A stretch of 64,000 bases of DNA from Streptomyces sp. NBC_01317 (GTDB lineage Bacteria > Actinomycetota > Actinomycetes > Streptomycetales > Streptomycetaceae): positions 2,463,501 through 2,527,500 of the forward strand of contig NZ_CP108393.1 of NCBI RefSeq assembly GCF_035961655.1, read 5' to 3'. A program made the position numbers and the translations under genes. Below the pieces are notes generated by a model. The model saw only the letters and a program-made list of their open reading frames with translations, was not told the origin of the DNA and searched no databases. Below are positions 28,649 through 37,390 of the stretch, piece after piece (the stretch's first letter is position 1; each line of letters starts with the position of its first letter).

Positions 28649-29242
28649 TCAGCGGGGCGAAGGGGTCACGGTCTGTCCCTGCATCTGTCCTCTGACCACC
28701 TCGATGTAGGCGTGGGCGACGTCTTTCACCGGTGTGCCTCCCCTGGGGTCCGTACCCAGCTTTTCGAGCGTCTCCTTCACCCATCCCGGGCTGACGACGT
28801 TCACTCTCAACCCGCGGGGCATCTCGATGGCCGCAGCCTGGACGAACGCCTCCAGTCCGGCGTTGACAAGAGCGCCGAACGAGCCGCCCGGCGTGGGCTC
28901 CTGGAAGACACCGCTGGTGAGGATGACGGACCCCTCGTCCCTCACGTGATTCACCGATCGGCGGAGCAACGCCACCTGTCCCAGCAGTTTGCCTTTCAGG
29001 CCGAGAGTGAATTCGTCGTCCGAAGGAGATGTGAGGGGGGTCAGCTGACCGCTGGCCGCGCAGCAGATGACCGCGTCCACGGTGCCGACGGTGCCGAAAA
29101 GGACGTCGATGGAGGCCGGTGATTCCAGGTCGACCCGCGTGGTGCCGTTGCGTGAAGCCCGTATCACCTCATGCTCGGTCTCCAGCGCGTCTGCGACCGC
29201 ACGGCCGATGGTGCCGGTCGCCCCGATCACGAGGATCTTCAT
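28649..29242 (-). CDS. Short-chain dehydrogenase/reductase, short form
   Basis: A 197-residue Rossmann protein starting MKILVIGATGTIGRAVADAL, with the GxxGxxG dinucleotide motif. AVICCAASG stands in place of NNAG. The VILTSGVFQEP serine strand comes next, but the usual YxxxK is replaced by FGALVNAGLEAFVQAAAIE, so the catalytic Tyr and Lys appear to be missing. The C-terminal MPRGLRVNVVSPGWVKET is typical for SDRs. It may therefore be an NAD(P)-binding protein with altered chemistry. It overlaps the upstream SnoaL-like gene by ATGA, so the two are translationally coupled, and both are divergent from a LysR gene. Confidence 0.85.
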   Translation of the reverse strand: MKILVIGATGTIGRAVADALETEHEVIRASRNGTTRVDLESPASIDVLFGTVGTVDAVICCAASGQLTPLTSPSDDEFTLGLKGKLLGQVALLRRSVNHVRDEGSVILTSGVFQEPTPGGSFGALVNAGLEAFVQAAAIEMPRGLRVNVVSPGWVKETLEKLGTDPRGGTPVKDVAHAYIEVVRGQMQGQTVTPSPR

Positions 29243-29700
29243 GCTGATCCCTTCTGTCCGCGGGCGAGGCGGGCCGGAAGGGGGGCCAACGGGAAGTTGG
29301 CCCAGACGTAGGTGTCCATCTGGTGTTGGTCTCCGCTGAGGTTGTCCACTCGATCGACCTGGCCGTCGGCGTCGAAGTGCCACACCAGCGCCCACATCGT
29401 GTCGACTTGGCCCACGCCCTGGGTCGTCCAGCCTCGGTGGATGTCGACGACGTACTCGCCGTTGCCGCCGAGGAATACAGGTTCGGCCTGGAAACCCGCT
29501 TTGCCGAGCTGGTCGAAGAAGCCGACCACTTCATCGAGTCCGTGCTTGGTGCCCGACAGCGGGTGGTGGCCCGGGATGGTCCACTCGATGTCCGGAGCCA
29601 GGACCGCGCTCATCGCTGTGACGTCGTTTGCGGCGTAAGCGGCGAAGAATCGGTTGATGGCCTCGACCTTCGGTTCGGACATGGCTTCACTCGTCGTCAT
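29239..29700 (-). CDS. SnoaL-like / nuclear transport factor 2 fold protein
   Basis: ATG at 29698-29700 with GGAGAG upstream gives 153 residues; an in-frame ATG at 29680-29682 has a weaker site. The fold is the SnoaL/limonene-hydrolase cone: VEAINRFFAAYAANDVTAMSAVLAPDIEWTIPGHHPLSGTKHGLDEVVGFFDQL, then VVDIHRGWTTQGVGQVDTMWALVWHFDADGQVDRVDNLSGDQHQMDTYVW. Such proteins are polyketide cyclases, small-molecule isomerases or simple binding proteins. The partner SDR is coupled by a four-base overlap, so the pair may modify one small molecule under LysR control. Confidence 0.87.
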   Translation of the reverse strand: MTTSEAMSEPKVEAINRFFAAYAANDVTAMSAVLAPDIEWTIPGHHPLSGTKHGLDEVVGFFDQLGKAGFQAEPVFLGGNGEYVVDIHRGWTTQGVGQVDTMWALVWHFDADGQVDRVDNLSGDQHQMDTYVWANFPLAPLPARLARGQKGSA

Positions 29701-29805
29701 CTGGCTGCTCTCCGCAGGTTCGGTACCGGGCCGCCCCGGTCGCGTGATCAACGCTCCCGCCGACCCGCCCCGGTCGTCCAATACCTGCTTCCATAACCTG
29801 GCGGC

Positions 29806-30729
29806 ATGGATGTCGACACCCGCTTGTTGCGGTACTTCGCCACGGTGGTCGAGGAAGGCAACCTCACACGTGCCGCCGCACGGCTCTACGTCTCTCAGCC
29901 CGCGCTGACGAAACAGATAAGGCAGCTGGAAGCCCAGCTGGGAGTGGCCTTGTTCATCCGTTCCCGCGCAGGCATGACCCCCACCGAGGCCGGTGAAGCT
30001 CTGGCCGTCCACGCCGGCGCCGTGCTGACCGCTTGGGAGAACGCGCTGCGCGTCACCCGGGCCGCCACGACCCGGGCCGCACGCACGCTACGGGTCGGCT
30101 TCGTCGCCAGCGCCGCCAACGAGCGCACCCAGCTGATCATCGCCGACTTCGCCCGACGACGCCCCGGCTGGCGGGTCCAGCTGCGGCAGACCGAATGGAC
30201 CGACCCCACCGCCGGACTCGCCACCGGCGACGTCGACGTGGCACTGCTGCGCCTGCCAGTGCCCGCGCAGAGCGACTTCGACGTCGAGGTGCTGATGACC
30301 GAGCCACGCTGGATCGCCCTGCCCGCGGGGCATCGCCTCGTGGGGAACGATCGGATCCGGTTCCAGGATCTGTACGACGAACCGTTCGTGGCGACTCCCG
30401 CCGAGTCGGGGGAGTGGCGCGACTACTGGCTCGCGACCGATGAGCGCGAGGGGCACCCCGTTCGCATCGGCGCGGTCGCGCACCACCCCGATGAATGGCT
30501 CAACGCGATCGCCCACGGCCAGGGCATCAGCCTCACCCCCGAGGCGACCGCCCGCTTCTACCAGCGCCCGGACATCGTCTACCGGCCCGTTACGGGCGTC
30601 AGCCACAGCCGGATCGGCGTCGCCCGGCCCCATGCCCAACGGGACGCCGCCGTCGACGCTTTTGTCCTCAGCTGCCGTGCCGTATGCGGAGACAGCACCC
30701 TCGCGGCCGGCCTGACCATGGACAGCTGA
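29806..30729 (+). CDS. LysR-type transcriptional regulator
   Basis: A 307-residue LysR protein. The N-terminal winged helix is MDVDTRLLRYFATVVEEGNLTRAAARLYVSQPALTKQIRQLEAQLGVALF, followed by the linker helix and a two-lobed effector domain (RVGFVASAANERTQLIIADFARRRPGW, VDVALLRLPVP, DEWLNAIAHGQGISLTPEATARFY). It is divergent from the SnoaL-SDR pair with 105 bases between, the classic LysR arrangement. The CATAACCTGG/ACCTGC motif just before its start might contribute to a binding site, but no clean T-N11-A palindrome was found. Effector unknown. Confidence 0.93.
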   Translation: MDVDTRLLRYFATVVEEGNLTRAAARLYVSQPALTKQIRQLEAQLGVALFIRSRAGMTPTEAGEALAVHAGAVLTAWENALRVTRAATTRAARTLRVGFVASAANERTQLIIADFARRRPGWRVQLRQTEWTDPTAGLATGDVDVALLRLPVPAQSDFDVEVLMTEPRWIALPAGHRLVGNDRIRFQDLYDEPFVATPAESGEWRDYWLATDEREGHPVRIGAVAHHPDEWLNAIAHGQGISLTPEATARFYQRPDIVYRPVTGVSHSRIGVARPHAQRDAAVDAFVLSCRAVCGDSTLAAGLTMDS

Positions 30730-30768
30730 CCACGACCTGCCCGACATCAGTTCCCGCTCGCGCCGGTG

Positions 30769-31584
30769 TCAGCGGATTCGGCCGCCGTCCGTGACCAGCC
30801 ATTCGCCGGTTTCCCAGTCGGACGGGCCGTTCTCGATCCGGTAGCAGAGGTCGAATCGGATATCGAGGCCCGGCCAAGGGCTGAGGACCGGTACGACGCG
30901 GAAGATGTCCTCAAGTCCCGGGAACGTCATCCCTTCGGGCTCGGGAAACATCTGCTCCAGTTCCACGCGGGTCAGGTCGGTCCAGAGCGCGAACTGCCAC
31001 GCGGTCCGCGTCAGCCACTGGTCGTGGACCAGCTCGAACCTGGGCTCGCGGCCGACGACGAAATCACGGATGCCGCCGAGGAGTTCGTCCGATGTCGAGG
31101 GAAGGACGAACGGCCAGTCCTCGCCGGTGGGATAGCGGTACATGGTGGACGCCGAAGCGAGCGGGGTCGTGAGGTCGCGCCACCGCTCGGGCGAGGTGAC
31201 ACAGGCGGGCACGTTCACGCCCGTGTGGTCGACGCGTCGGACGTGCCCGGCAAGGCGGCGGGCCAGGTCCGCCGTCTCGACCCGGGCCGGCAGCGCCCGC
31301 ACCTCGTGCGCGTCGGCGTCACCCCCCACACCGATGGAGTGGCCTGTGTCGAAAGCGATCTCAGGCGCGGGAACGTCGGCCAGTTCGAAGGTCGTCACGG
31401 GGCGGGCTCCGGCGGGCCGGGGTGGGGTGAGGGTCAGTCGGTCCCCCACCCTGCCGGCCGTGCCCGCGGAACCGGTGAAGCCGGCGTACGCCACCTCGGC
31501 GAACAGCACGCGCAACTCATCGAGGAAGCTGCGCGATTCGGGCGCGTCGGGCAGAAGAAACGTGATCTCTGACAGGCGATCCAT
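30769..31584 (-). CDS. Hypothetical protein, 271 residues
   Basis: I do not recognise the family. The frame has normal high-GC third positions and starts MDRLSEITFLLPDAPESRSFLDEL. There is no signal peptide, membrane helix or obvious catalytic motif; the protein is acidic and Trp-rich toward the end (FALWTDLTRVELEQMF, VPVLSPWPGLDIRFDLCYRIENGPSDWETGEW). It is convergent with the LysR gene and lies 123 bases before serA transcription ends. It is probably soluble and cytoplasmic. It may belong to the same accessory patch as the LysR/SnoaL/SDR trio. Confidence 0.65.
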   Translation of the reverse strand: MDRLSEITFLLPDAPESRSFLDELRVLFAEVAYAGFTGSAGTAGRVGDRLTLTPPRPAGARPVTTFELADVPAPEIAFDTGHSIGVGGDADAHEVRALPARVETADLARRLAGHVRRVDHTGVNVPACVTSPERWRDLTTPLASASTMYRYPTGEDWPFVLPSTSDELLGGIRDFVVGREPRFELVHDQWLTRTAWQFALWTDLTRVELEQMFPEPEGMTFPGLEDIFRVVPVLSPWPGLDIRFDLCYRIENGPSDWETGEWLVTDGGRIR

Positions 31585-31655
31585 CCACCTGACCGTAGCC
31601 GAACCCGCGGGAACCCGTAACCGCTCGCGGATCCGGTGGCGACCCCGTACAGCAC

Positions 31656-31692
31656 AGCGCCGGACAGCCGTTGAAACCGGCCGTCCGGCGCT
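31656..31692 (-). terminator. Terminator of serA
   Basis: AGCGCCGGAC (31656-31665) pairs perfectly with GTCCGGCGCT (31683-31692) and the pairing extends inward with AGCCG/CGGCC, 16 bases beyond the serA stop. Confidence 0.75.
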
Positions 31693-31707
31693 CGCGTACC
31701 GGTCGCG

Positions 31708-33300
31708 TCAGTCGGTGAGGTTCACCGTGCGGGCCGAGGCCGCGCCGATCTCCTCGGCGATCTCCGTCAGGACCGCGACGGGGACGTTGTCGTCCACCGT
31801 CAGGACCACCACCGCCTCGCCGCCCTCCTCCGCGCGGGAGACCTGCATGCCCGCGATGTTCAGGCCCGCCTCGCCGAGGATGCGGCCGACCGTGCCGACC
31901 ACGCCGGGACGGTCCTCGTAGCGCAGCACGACCATGTGGTCGGCGAGCGCGACGTCGATGTCGTAGTCCCCGATGGCGACGATCTTCTGGAGGTGCTTGG
32001 GGCCCGCCAGGGTGCCGGAGACCGACACCTCCTCGCCGCCCGCGAGCGTGCCGCGGACGGTGACCACGTTGCGGTGGTTCGGGGACTCGCTGGAGGTGGT
32101 GAGCCGTACCTCCACGCCGCGCTCCTGCGCGAACAGCGGGGCGTTCACGTAGCTCACCGTCTCGGCCACGACGTCCTCGAACACGCCCTTGAGCGCGGAG
32201 AGTTCGAGCACCTTCACGTCGTGCTGGGTGATCTCGCCGTACACCTCGACGTCGAGCCGGACCGCGACCTCGCCCGCGAGGGCGGTGAAGATACGGCCGA
32301 GCTTCTCGGCGAGCGGCAGGCCGGGCCGTACGTCCTCGGCGATGACGCCGCCCTGGACGTTGACCGCGTCGGGGACCAGTTCACCGGCGAGCGCGAGGCG
32401 TACGGAACGGGCGACCGCGACCCCCGCCTTCTCCTGCGCCTCGTCGGTGGACGCGCCGAGGTGCGGGGTGGCGACGACCTGGTCGAACTCGAAGAGCGGG
32501 GAGTCCGTGCAGGGCTCCTTCGCGTACACGTCCAGACCGGCGCCGGCGACGCGGCCCTCCTTGAGGGCGGCGGCCAGGGCCACCTCGTCCACGATCCCGC
32601 CGCGCGCGGCGTTGACGATCCGGACCGACGGCTTGACCTTGTGCAGCGCGTCGTCGCCGATCAGACCCAGCGTCTCGGGGGTCTTGGGGAGGTGGACGGT
32701 GATGAAGTCGGCGACCGCGAGCAGTTCGTCCAGCGTGAGGAGCTTGACGCCCATCTGCGCGGCGCGGGCCGGCTGCACGTACGGGTCGTACGCGACGATG
32801 TTCATGCCGAACGCGGACATGCGCTGCGCGACCAGCACCCCGATGCGGCCGAGGCCGACAACCCCGAGGGTCTTCTCGCTCAGCTCGACGCCCGTGTACT
32901 TGGAGCGCTTCCACTCACCGTTCTTGAGCGCGGTGTTGGCCTGCGGGATGTGCCGCGCGGTGGCGATCAGCAGACCGCAGGCCAGCTCGGCGGCGGTGAC
33001 GATGTTCGAGGTGGGCGCGTTCACGACCATCACGCCGGCCTTGGTGGCGGCGGAGACGTCGACGTTGTCGAGGCCCACCCCGGCGCGGGCGACGACCCGC
33101 AGCTTGCGCGCCGCGGCGATGGCCTCGGCGTCGACCTTGGTGGCGGAGCGGACGAGGATCGCGTCCACATCGGCGATGGCGGGCAGCAGTTCCGCGCGGT
33201 CGGCGCCGTTGCAGTGCCGGATCTCGAAGTCCGGACCGAGCGCGTCGACCGTGGCGGGCGAAAGCTCTTCGGCGATGAGTACGACAGGTTTCGAGCTCAC
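31708..33300 (-). CDS. serA: D-3-phosphoglycerate dehydrogenase
   Basis: GTG at 33298-33300, preceded by GAGGA at seven bases, gives 530 residues, the usual length of the long actinobacterial SerA. It has the 2-hydroxyacid dehydrogenase body with GVVGLGRIGVLVAQRM (NAD site), NAARGGIVDE (Arg) and VVATPHLGAST (catalytic His). An intervening ASB-type regulatory domain (about 310-450) and a C-terminal ACT domain (GVVGTVGRILGEAGLNIAGMQVSR) follow, and these give serine feedback control. It catalyses the first step of serine synthesis. It is codirectional with ilvB-ilvH-ilvC, but 282 bases and a hairpin lie between; no leader peptide was seen there. Confidence 0.96.
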   Translation of the reverse strand: MSSKPVVLIAEELSPATVDALGPDFEIRHCNGADRAELLPAIADVDAILVRSATKVDAEAIAAARKLRVVARAGVGLDNVDVSAATKAGVMVVNAPTSNIVTAAELACGLLIATARHIPQANTALKNGEWKRSKYTGVELSEKTLGVVGLGRIGVLVAQRMSAFGMNIVAYDPYVQPARAAQMGVKLLTLDELLAVADFITVHLPKTPETLGLIGDDALHKVKPSVRIVNAARGGIVDEVALAAALKEGRVAGAGLDVYAKEPCTDSPLFEFDQVVATPHLGASTDEAQEKAGVAVARSVRLALAGELVPDAVNVQGGVIAEDVRPGLPLAEKLGRIFTALAGEVAVRLDVEVYGEITQHDVKVLELSALKGVFEDVVAETVSYVNAPLFAQERGVEVRLTTSSESPNHRNVVTVRGTLAGGEEVSVSGTLAGPKHLQKIVAIGDYDIDVALADHMVVLRYEDRPGVVGTVGRILGEAGLNIAGMQVSRAEEGGEAVVVLTVDDNVPVAVLTEIAEEIGAASARTVNLTD

Positions 33301-33526
33301 GTGAGTCCTCACAAGTCCCATTGCGGACGGCCGTCCCGACGGCCGCATGCGGTGGAGGTCTGACCGCGAAGACGCACGACGCTGTGGGCCTGACGCGTTT
33401 GTGTTGAGCAGTGTAGTGCTGTCACCGGGTGTGGACTTCCGCCTTCGGCGGCTGCGTCACCCGTACGGGAATCCCGTACGGGAGCGGCCTCGGGCACACG
33501 CGAAAGACCCCTGTGCGCCCCGGGCG

Positions 33527-33551
33527 CCGGGCGGGCTCCAGGCCCGTCCGG
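33527..33551 (-). terminator. Probable terminator of ilvC
   Basis: CCGGGCGGGC (33527-33536) pairs with GCCCGTCCGG (33542-33551), nine of ten pairs, five-base loop. It lies 31 bases past the ilvC stop. The rest of the 33301-33582 stretch holds no gene. Confidence 0.55.
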
Positions 33552-33582
33552 CTCCCGGGAACGACCCCGGCCGACGGCCCGG

Positions 33583-34716
<1,134 letters not shown>

Positions 34717-35244
34717 CTACGCGCTGCGGTCGAGAGCGCGCAGGCTGCGGTCCGTGATGGACCGGGCGCCGCGCCCTATGGCGATCGTTCCGGACTGGAC
34801 CAGTTCCTTGACGCCGAACTGCTCCAGCATCTTGAGCATCGCGTCGAGCTTGTCACTCGAACCGGTGGCCTCGATCGTGACGGCGTCGGGTGAGACGTCC
34901 ACGGTCTTGGCACGGAACAGCTGGACGATCTCGACGATCTGGGAGCGGGTCTCGTTGTCGGCGCGGACCTTCACCAGGACCAGTTCGCGCTGGATCGCCG
35001 CGTTCGGCTCCAGCTCGACGATCTTGAGGACGTTCACCAGCTTGTTGAGCTGCTTGGTCACCTGTTCCAGGGGCAGCCCGTCGACATTCACCACGATGGT
35101 GATGCGGGAGATGTCGGGGTGCTCGGTGACACCGACGGCGAGCGAGTCGATGTTGAAGCCGCGGCGGGAGAACAGCGCGGCGATCCGGGCGAGGATGCCG
35201 GGCGTGTTCTCGACCAGGACGGAGAGGGTGTGCTTGGTGGACAT
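34717..35244 (-). CDS. ilvH: Acetolactate synthase small (regulatory) subunit
   Basis: 175 residues: an N-terminal ACT domain (TLSVLVENTPGILARIAALFSRRGFNIDSLAVGVTE, the valine-binding site at subunit contact) and the second ACT-like domain from about residue 80. This is the usual IlvH/IlvN layout (the gene is also called ilvN). It activates the catalytic subunit IlvB, encoded immediately upstream, and confers valine feedback inhibition. The 81-base gap after ilvB is an unusual CTCTCT/GGCTCT low-complexity run, which may affect the ratio of the two subunits. Confidence 0.97.
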   Translation of the reverse strand: MSTKHTLSVLVENTPGILARIAALFSRRGFNIDSLAVGVTEHPDISRITIVVNVDGLPLEQVTKQLNKLVNVLKIVELEPNAAIQRELVLVKVRADNETRSQIVEIVQLFRAKTVDVSPDAVTIEATGSSDKLDAMLKMLEQFGVKELVQSGTIAIGRGARSITDRSLRALDRSA

Positions 35245-35300
35245 GTCTGTCTCTCTCGGGCTCTCTCTGGGGCTCTCAGGCTCTCGGCTCTGTCGTCTTC
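35245..35300. repeat. Low-complexity CTCT/GGCTCTC run between ilvB and ilvH
   Basis: The stretch contains repeated CTCTCT and GGCTCT units (GAGAGA/AGAGCC on the coding strand). It includes purine-rich ribosome-site-like sequence just before the ilvH start. Confidence 0.6.
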
Positions 35301-35325
35301 GTCTGTGACGCCTGCTGTCCCGGCG

Positions 35326-37182
35326 TCAGTCGTCCAGGTTCTCGCCGAAGTCGGGGCGGACGCCGAGGGCGGCCATGACCTCGTCGTTGGAGGTGCCGGC
35401 GGCGACCATCGGCCAGACCTGGGCGTCCTCGTGCACGATGAAGTCCACGACGACGGGACGGTCGTTGATCGAGTTGGCCTTGGCGATCACCGCGTCCAGC
35501 TCCTCCGGGGACTCGCAGCGCATCGCGACGCAGCCCATGGCCTCCGCCAGCTTCACGAAGTCGGGGATGCGGGTGCCGCGGCAGACCTCGCCGTCGGAGT
35601 CCTTGCCGGAGTGCAGGACGGTGTTGGAGTAGCGCTCGTTGTAGAAGAGGGTCTGCCACTGGCGGACCATCCCGAGCGCGCCGTTGTTGATGATCGCGAC
35701 CTTGATGGGGATGTTGTTGACGGCGCAGGTGGCCAGTTCCTGGTTGGTCATCTGGAAGCAGCCGTCGCCGTCGATCGCCCAGACGGTACGGTCCGGCTGC
35801 CCGGCCTTCGCACCCATCGCGGCGGGCACCGCGTACCCCATGGTCCCGGCGCCGCCCGAGTTCAGCCAGGTGGCCGGCTGCTCGTAGTCGATGAAGTGCG
35901 CGGCCCACATCTGGTGTTGGCCGACGCCCGCCGCGTAGATGGTGTCGTCCGGGGCCAGTTGGCCGATGCGCTGGATGACCTGCTGCGGGGAGAGGCTGCC
36001 GTCGTCGGGCTGGGTGTAGCCCAGGGGGTACGTGTCGCGCCAGCGGGAGAGGTCCTTCCACCAGGCGCTGTAGTCACCGGTGTTGCCCTCGGTGTGCTCG
36101 GCCTGGACGGCCTGGACGAGGTCGGCCAGGACCTCGCGGGCGTCCCCGACGATGGGCACGTCCGCGGCGCGGTTCTTGCCGATCTCGGCCGGGTCGATGT
36201 CCGCGTGGACGATCTTGGCGTACGGCGCGAAGCTGTCGAGCCTGCCGGTGACCCGGTCGTCGAAACGGGCTCCGAGGGCGACGATCAGGTCGGCCTTCTG
36301 CAACGCGGTGACGGCGGTGACCGCACCGTGCATGCCCGGCATCCCCACGTGCAGGGGGTGGCTGTCGGGGAACGAGCCCAGCGCCATCAGGGTGGTGGTG
36401 ACGGGGGCTCCCGTCAGCTCGGCGAGGACCCGCAGCTCGGCGGTGGCGCCGGCCTTCATGACCCCGCCGCCGACGTACAGGACCGGGCGCTTGGCCGCGC
36501 TCAGCAGCTTGGCGGCCTCGCGGATCTGCTTGGCGTGCGGCTTGGTGACCGGGCGGTAGCCGGGCAGGTCCAGGACGGGCGGCCAGCTGAAGGTCGTACG
36601 GGCCTGGAGGGCGTCCTTGGCGATGTCGACCAGGACGGGCCCCGGGCGGCCCGTGGCCGCGATGTGGAAGGCCTCCGCGATGGTGCGCGGGATGTCCTCG
36701 GCCTTGGTCACCAGGAAGTTGTGCTTGGTGATCGGCATCGTGATGCCGACGATGTCCGCCTCCTGGAAGGCGTCCGTGCCGATGGCCGCGCTGGCCACCT
36801 GGCCGGTGATCGCGACGAGCGGCACGGAGTCCATGTGCGCGTCGGCGATCGGGGTGACCAGGTTGGTGGCGCCGGGGCCCGAGGTCGCCATGCAGACCCC
36901 GACCTTGCCGGTGGCCTGGGCGTACCCGGTGGCCGCGTGGCCCGCGCCCTGCTCGTGGCGGACCAGCACGTGACGGACCCGGGTGGAGTCCATCATCGGG
37001 TCGTACGCGGGGAGGATGGCGCCGCCGGGGATGCCGAACACCGTGTCGGCCCCCACTTCCTCCAGCGAGCGGATGAGGGACTGCGCGCCCGTGACGTGCT
37101 CGACGGTGGCGGGGGACGGTCCGCCGGTACGGGCCCGCGGCTGCGGATGGTGGGCCCCGGTGGCCTGGTCGGTCATCGGCAT
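35326..37182 (-). CDS. ilvB: Acetolactate synthase large (catalytic) subunit
   Basis: A 618-residue thiamine-diphosphate enzyme. The N-terminal 25 residues are an actinobacterial extension. [14 protein letters not shown] and [15 protein letters not shown] hold the catalytic Glu of the cofactor ring. The central FAD-binding domain is followed by the ThDP site [46 protein letters not shown] (GDG...NN-type motif). It makes acetolactate or acetohydroxybutyrate, the first common step of valine, leucine and isoleucine synthesis. A leader peptide and attenuator precede it, and ilvH, ilvC and perhaps serA follow on the same strand. Confidence 0.97.
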   Translation of the reverse strand: MPMTDQATGAHHPQPRARTGGPSPATVEHVTGAQSLIRSLEEVGADTVFGIPGGAILPAYDPMMDSTRVRHVLVRHEQGAGHAATGYAQATGKVGVCMATSGPGATNLVTPIADAHMDSVPLVAITGQVASAAIGTDAFQEADIVGITMPITKHNFLVTKAEDIPRTIAEAFHIAATGRPGPVLVDIAKDALQARTTFSWPPVLDLPGYRPVTKPHAKQIREAAKLLSAAKRPVLYVGGGVMKAGATAELRVLAELTGAPVTTTLMALGSFPDSHPLHVGMPGMHGAVTAVTALQKADLIVALGARFDDRVTGRLDSFAPYAKIVHADIDPAEIGKNRAADVPIVGDAREVLADLVQAVQAEHTEGNTGDYSAWWKDLSRWRDTYPLGYTQPDDGSLSPQQVIQRIGQLAPDDTIYAAGVGQHQMWAAHFIDYEQPATWLNSGGAGTMGYAVPAAMGAKAGQPDRTVWAIDGDGCFQMTNQELATCAVNNIPIKVAIINNGALGMVRQWQTLFYNERYSNTVLHSGKDSDGEVCRGTRIPDFVKLAEAMGCVAMRCESPEELDAVIAKANSINDRPVVVDFIVHEDAQVWPMVAAGTSNDEVMAALGVRPDFGENLDD

Positions 37183-37235
37183 TCTCTTCTCGAAGCTGAA
37201 GGTGTACGCGAGGGTTTGGGGTGTATCGGTGCAAC

Positions 37236-37269
37236 AAAAAACCCCTCGTGCCGGGAGGCAAGCGAGGGG
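37236..37269 (-). terminator. Transcription attenuator upstream of ilvB
   Basis: Reading leftward, CCCCTCG and CGAGGGG pair (37263-37269 with 37242-37248, 14-base loop) and are followed by TTTTTT. It lies between the leader peptide and ilvB, 53 bases from the ilvB start, and is the terminator of an attenuation switch. Confidence 0.88.
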
Positions 37270-37311
37270 AGCGCGTCGGGTGCGGTCTGCGGAGCCGGTA
37301 CGGGCTCTGCT

Positions 37312-37353
37312 TCAGCCGACGCGCTTGCCAAGTACGAGAATTCGGGTGCGCAT
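37312..37353 (-). CDS. ilvB leader peptide MRTRILVLGKRVG
   Basis: A 13-codon frame with consecutive Ile-Leu-Val-Leu codons, stopping 42 bases before the attenuator stem. ATT, CTC, GTA and CTT include rare codons for this genome, which increases sensitivity to low charged tRNA. I recall this type of leader ahead of ilvB in other Streptomyces. GGAGGGAGGGT lies directly upstream and could be a ribosome site. The -35/-10 pair described separately would start transcription almost at its ATG, which would make it leaderless. Confidence 0.88.
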   Translation of the reverse strand: MRTRILVLGKRVG

Positions 37354-37360
37354 GGCATTG

Positions 37361-37390
37361 ACCCTCCCTCCGGCCCGCCACGGCTGTCAA
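37361..37390 (-). promoter_or_regulatory. Candidate ilvB promoter
   Basis: On the minus strand TTGACA (37385-37390) and GAGGGT (37361-37366) are 18 bases apart, placing the start near the leader ATG. The -35 is perfect and overlaps the stop codon of the upstream GGDEF-EAL gene; the -10 is weak. Confidence 0.45.

Noticed and set aside
33349..33582. Possible leader peptide ahead of serA
   Set aside because: No short frame with regulatory Ser codons plus a terminator and T-run is visible; only the ilvC terminator is found.
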